Source: Takakia lepidozioides (Eukaryota > Streptophyta > Takakiopsida > Takakiales > Takakiaceae). Taken from it: DNA of 64,000 bases. Location of the stretch: contig CM060731.1 in assembly GCA_030704615.1 (NCBI GenBank), positions 40,426,001 through 40,490,000 of the forward strand, in the 5' to 3' direction. The notes under the pieces are model-generated. The model ran no database searches. It had not been told where the DNA came from and saw only the letters and a list, made by a program, of their open reading frames with translations. Position numbers and translations under genes: made by a program. Of the stretch, positions 61,500 to 64,000 are shown one piece after another (the first letter of the stretch is position 1; every line of letters begins with the position of its first letter).

Positions 61500-62650
61500 A
61501 GCCGGCACCGTGCCGTCACATTACTACCCCCGGATGAAAATTCGGCACCGAATATCCAGCAGGGGCCGCACGAATGAAGTCACCTCGGGCACGGAGGCCG
61601 GAACCTATCCGACACAGAACAACCCCCGGATGGAAATTCAGCGCCGAATTTCCATTCGGATCCCCCCAAAGGAAGTCGTGTCGGGGGGTTAGGCCGAAAA
61701 CTGGCCGTCATAAAAACCTCCCCGGATGGAAAAACGGCGCCGAATTTCCATCCGAGGCCGTTCAGATGCAGTCGGGGAGGGGGGAGAGGCCGGCACCTGG
61801 CCCTCACATTACAACCCCTGGACGGAAATTCGGCACCGAATATCCAACAGGGGAAGCCCGGATGAAGTCGCCTTGGGCGTAGAGGCCGGCGCTAATTCGA
61901 CAGAGAGCATCCCCTGGATGGAGATTCGGCGCCGAATTTCCATCCGGGCCCCACCAAACGAAGTCATGTCGGGGGGGCAGGCCGAAAACTGGCCGACATA
62001 AAAACCTCCCCAGATGGGAAAACGGCGCCGAATTTCCATCCGGGGCCGTTCGGATGCAGTCGGGGAGGGGGGAGAGGCCAGCACCTGGCCGTCACATTTC
62101 AACCCCCGGACGGAAATTCGGCACCGAATATCCAACAGGTGACGCCCGGACGAAGTCGCCTCGGGCGTAGAGGCCGACACCTGTCCGACAGAGATCATCC
62201 CCTGGATGGAAATTCGCCGCCGAATTTCCATCCGGGCCCCCTCAAAAGAAGTCCGGTCGGGTGGTGAGGCCCAAAACTGGACGATATAAAAACCGAACAG
62301 GATGGAAAAACGGCGCCGAATTTCCGTGCGGGGCGGTTCGGATGCAGTCGGGGAGGGGGGAGAGGCCGGCACCTGGCCGTCACATTTCAACCCCCGGACG
62401 GAAATTCGGCACGGAATATCCAACAGGTGACGCCCGGACGAAGTCGCCTCGGGCGTAGAGGCCGGCACCTGTCCGACAGATACCATCCCCCGGATGGAAA
62501 TTCGCCGCCGAATTTCCATCCGGGCCCCCTCAAAGGAAGTCCGGTCGGGTGGTGAGGCCCAAAACTGGACGATATAAAAACCGAACAGGATGGAAAAACG
62601 GCGCCGAATTTCCGTCCGAGGCCGTTCGGATTTCCCTCTAGCAGTCAAGG
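61500..62650. repeat. 288-bp higher-order repeat with three palindromes per unit
   Basis: Four units with exact 288-bp spacing (anchor TTCGGCACCG at 61541, 61829 and 62117, TTCGGCACGG at 62405). Each holds three palindromes: GGAAATTCGGCACCGAATATCC-like, GGATGGAAATTCGCCGCCGAATTTCC-like and GGATGGAAAAACGGCGCCGAATTTCC-like, all cored on GGCGCC or similar. GC-rich spacers AGTCGGGGAGGGGGGAGAGG and GGCACCTGGCCGTCACA alternate. Frames stay open on both strands because stop codons are rare in this motif, producing MEIRRRISI repeats that I do not regard as proteins. Confidence 0.92.
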
Positions 62651-62759
62651 ATTCCATGAAAAACGTGTCTAAAAGTGGACTTCAGCCACAAAACTAAAAG
62701 TTTACTTTGTTTTTCTTCGAAAAACCAAGTGGCCACGCTCAGAATTACCTCCAGGAAGG

Positions 62760-63490
62760 TAATTCGGTGCTTCAACTTACCTGGCGGATGGAAATTCGGC
62801 GCCGAATTTCCATTCGCCAGCGATCCGAGTAACCTGCTGGATGGAAATTCGGCGCCGGATTTCCATCCATCCGGGCTTCGAATTCTGCAGGATGGAAATT
62901 CGGCGCCGAATTTCCATCCTGATCCGCTCCGAATTACCTGCATGACACAAATTTTGCGCGCCGCCCTACCTGCCGGATGGAAATTCGGCGCCGCATTTCC
63001 ATCCATCCGCTCCGAATTACCTGCGTGGCGGAAATTTCGCGCCCCGCCCTACCCGGCAGGATGGAAATCCGGCGCCGGATTTCCATCCATCCGCTCCGAA
63101 TTACCTGCTTGGCGGAAATTTCGCGTGCCGCCCTACCTGACAGGATGGAAATCCGGCGCCGGATTTCCATCCATCCGCTCCGAATTACCTGCGTGGCGGA
63201 AATTTCGCGCCCCGCCGTACCCGGCAGGATGGAAATCCGGCGCCGGATTTCCATCCATCCGCTCCGAATTACCTGCTTGGCGGAAATTTCGCGCGCCGCC
63301 CTACCTGACAGGATGGAAATCCGGCGCTGGATTTCCATCCATCCGGCTCCGAATTACCTGCGTGGCGGAAATTTCGCGCGCCGCCCTACCTGGCAGGATG
63401 GAAATTCGGCGCTGAATTTCCATCCTGCTGCTCTCCGAATTACCTGCATGAGGGAAATTTTGCGCGCCGCCGTACCTGGCGGATGGGCAT
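62760..63490. repeat. 84-bp tandem array of perfect 30-bp palindromes
   Basis: Units start GAATTACCTGC at 62931, 63014, 63098, 63182, 63266, 63351 and 63437. Each carries a palindrome such as GGATGGAAATCCGGC followed by its exact complement (30 bp, perfect, GGCGCC centre) and a second element, GGCGGAAATTTCGCGC. Related palindromes without the unit lie at about 62785, 62838 and 62888. Arms differ between units (AATTCGG or AATCCGG) but both arms change together, which shows compensatory or templated maintenance of symmetry. Confidence 0.95.
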
Positions 63491-64000
63491 TAAATGTCCA
63501 CCGCCGTCCGTTTTTATTTGGGCTGGCGACACATGGCTTCCTCGATACGTACCCTAAATCTGATGCTAATCTTGGATTAACTTCTATTCGAGGCATGTAC
63601 CCCAAAAAACTGAGATCTTTTTCCATTTTGGCTGGGACTTATGCCGCCTGAAGGGCGTGGCTCTCCTGAGAGAGACCTCACATCCAAACCGCGGCGGAAG
63701 TTGAAAACTTTGTACTACGGACGACGGCCAATCTCTCGCATGGCCAAACTTAAGCTCCAGCAGGAGATTCCAGTGTCTTGCTCACAACCCGCGCCAACTG
63801 AAGCCGAGTACTCTCAGGCAAGCCACTTCTGCTTTCGCTTTGTTCGCTTTCGCTTTCGCTTTGTTGTTTCGCTTTGTTTTTGCATCTTCATCCTGTTATC
63901 GCTGGAAGCATGTCATTCTTAGGCATTGGTTGGATTTGTTTTCATTGTTGTTAAATGGCACTCCATACTTCCTAAACTTGTTTTGTTTTCATTGTTGTTC
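63491..64000. other. Spacer after the array
   Basis: No gene supported. A CGCTTT-rich microsatellite lies at about 63828-63880 and TTTTCATTGTTGTT repeats near the right edge. A frame at 63641-63922 is composition-driven. Confidence 0.5.

Noticed and set aside
62931-63490. CRISPR array
   Set aside because: The 84-bp units repeat in full with no unique spacers, no leader and no cas genes; the genome is eukaryotic.
61809-63651. Long open frames (up to 282 codons, both strands) over the palindrome array
   Set aside because: They translate to monotonous MEIRRRISI-type repeats and exist on both strands and several frames because the repeat lacks stop codons. No start context, splice pattern or family.

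Overview
The window looks like nuclear DNA from a streptophyte, most likely a charophyte alga such as Chara. This is inferred from gene content, not from any search. Plant-type families (RUS2/WXR1, plant TCP11, plant catalytic NAD-isocitrate dehydrogenase) sit beside a dynein heavy chain of the kind kept by lineages with motile sperm. Introns are spliceosomal (GT-AG, one GC-AG), and most of the sequence is transposon debris, tandem repeats and palindromic repeats.

Host genes. (1) RUS2/WXR1-like, intronless, plus strand, 18953-20428. (2) Mitochondrial NAD-IDH catalytic subunit, seven exons, plus strand, 22236-25049. (3) TCP11-family gene, eleven exons, minus strand, 25875-33765, tail-to-tail with IDH and carrying a LINE in intron 9. 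(4) A few exons of a dynein heavy chain N-terminal region on the minus strand, 56.66-58.24 kb, with repeated exon-like modules at 55.93-56.24 and 45.87-46.45 kb. (5) A SET-domain gene, 6527-8342, directly followed by a CACTA/EnSpm Tnp2 transposase fragment. (6) Two well-spliced exons of an unrecognised gene at 13.8-14.4 kb.

Mobile DNA. A 5'-truncated LINE with a 13-bp target duplication lies at 11408-12760, and relatives occur at 26.93-27.69, 46.50-47.75 and 55.32-55.52 kb. Two tRNA-like SINEs lie near 18.3 and 21.9 kb, and a MULE-like transposase at 58.5-61.3 kb. The centrepiece is the 40.7-55.5 kb nest: a decayed Ty3/gypsy element encoding gag, protease, a C5 cytosine DNA methyltransferase in frame with the reverse transcriptase, and an integrase followed by a remnant PHD finger. 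It is interleaved with a large unrecognised protein (here 'X') and a LINE. The blocks are shuffled, and moving two blocks by inversion restores continuity of the Ty3 element, X and the LINE simultaneously.

Repeats. The 61.5-63.5 kb region is an array of about twenty 20-30 bp palindromes in 288-bp and 84-bp units. Shorter palindrome clusters with unrelated core motifs occur at 1.3-1.5, 5.5, 10.4-10.6, 14.6-15.5 and 38.9-39.2 kb. The remaining intergenic DNA shows no gene I can support.
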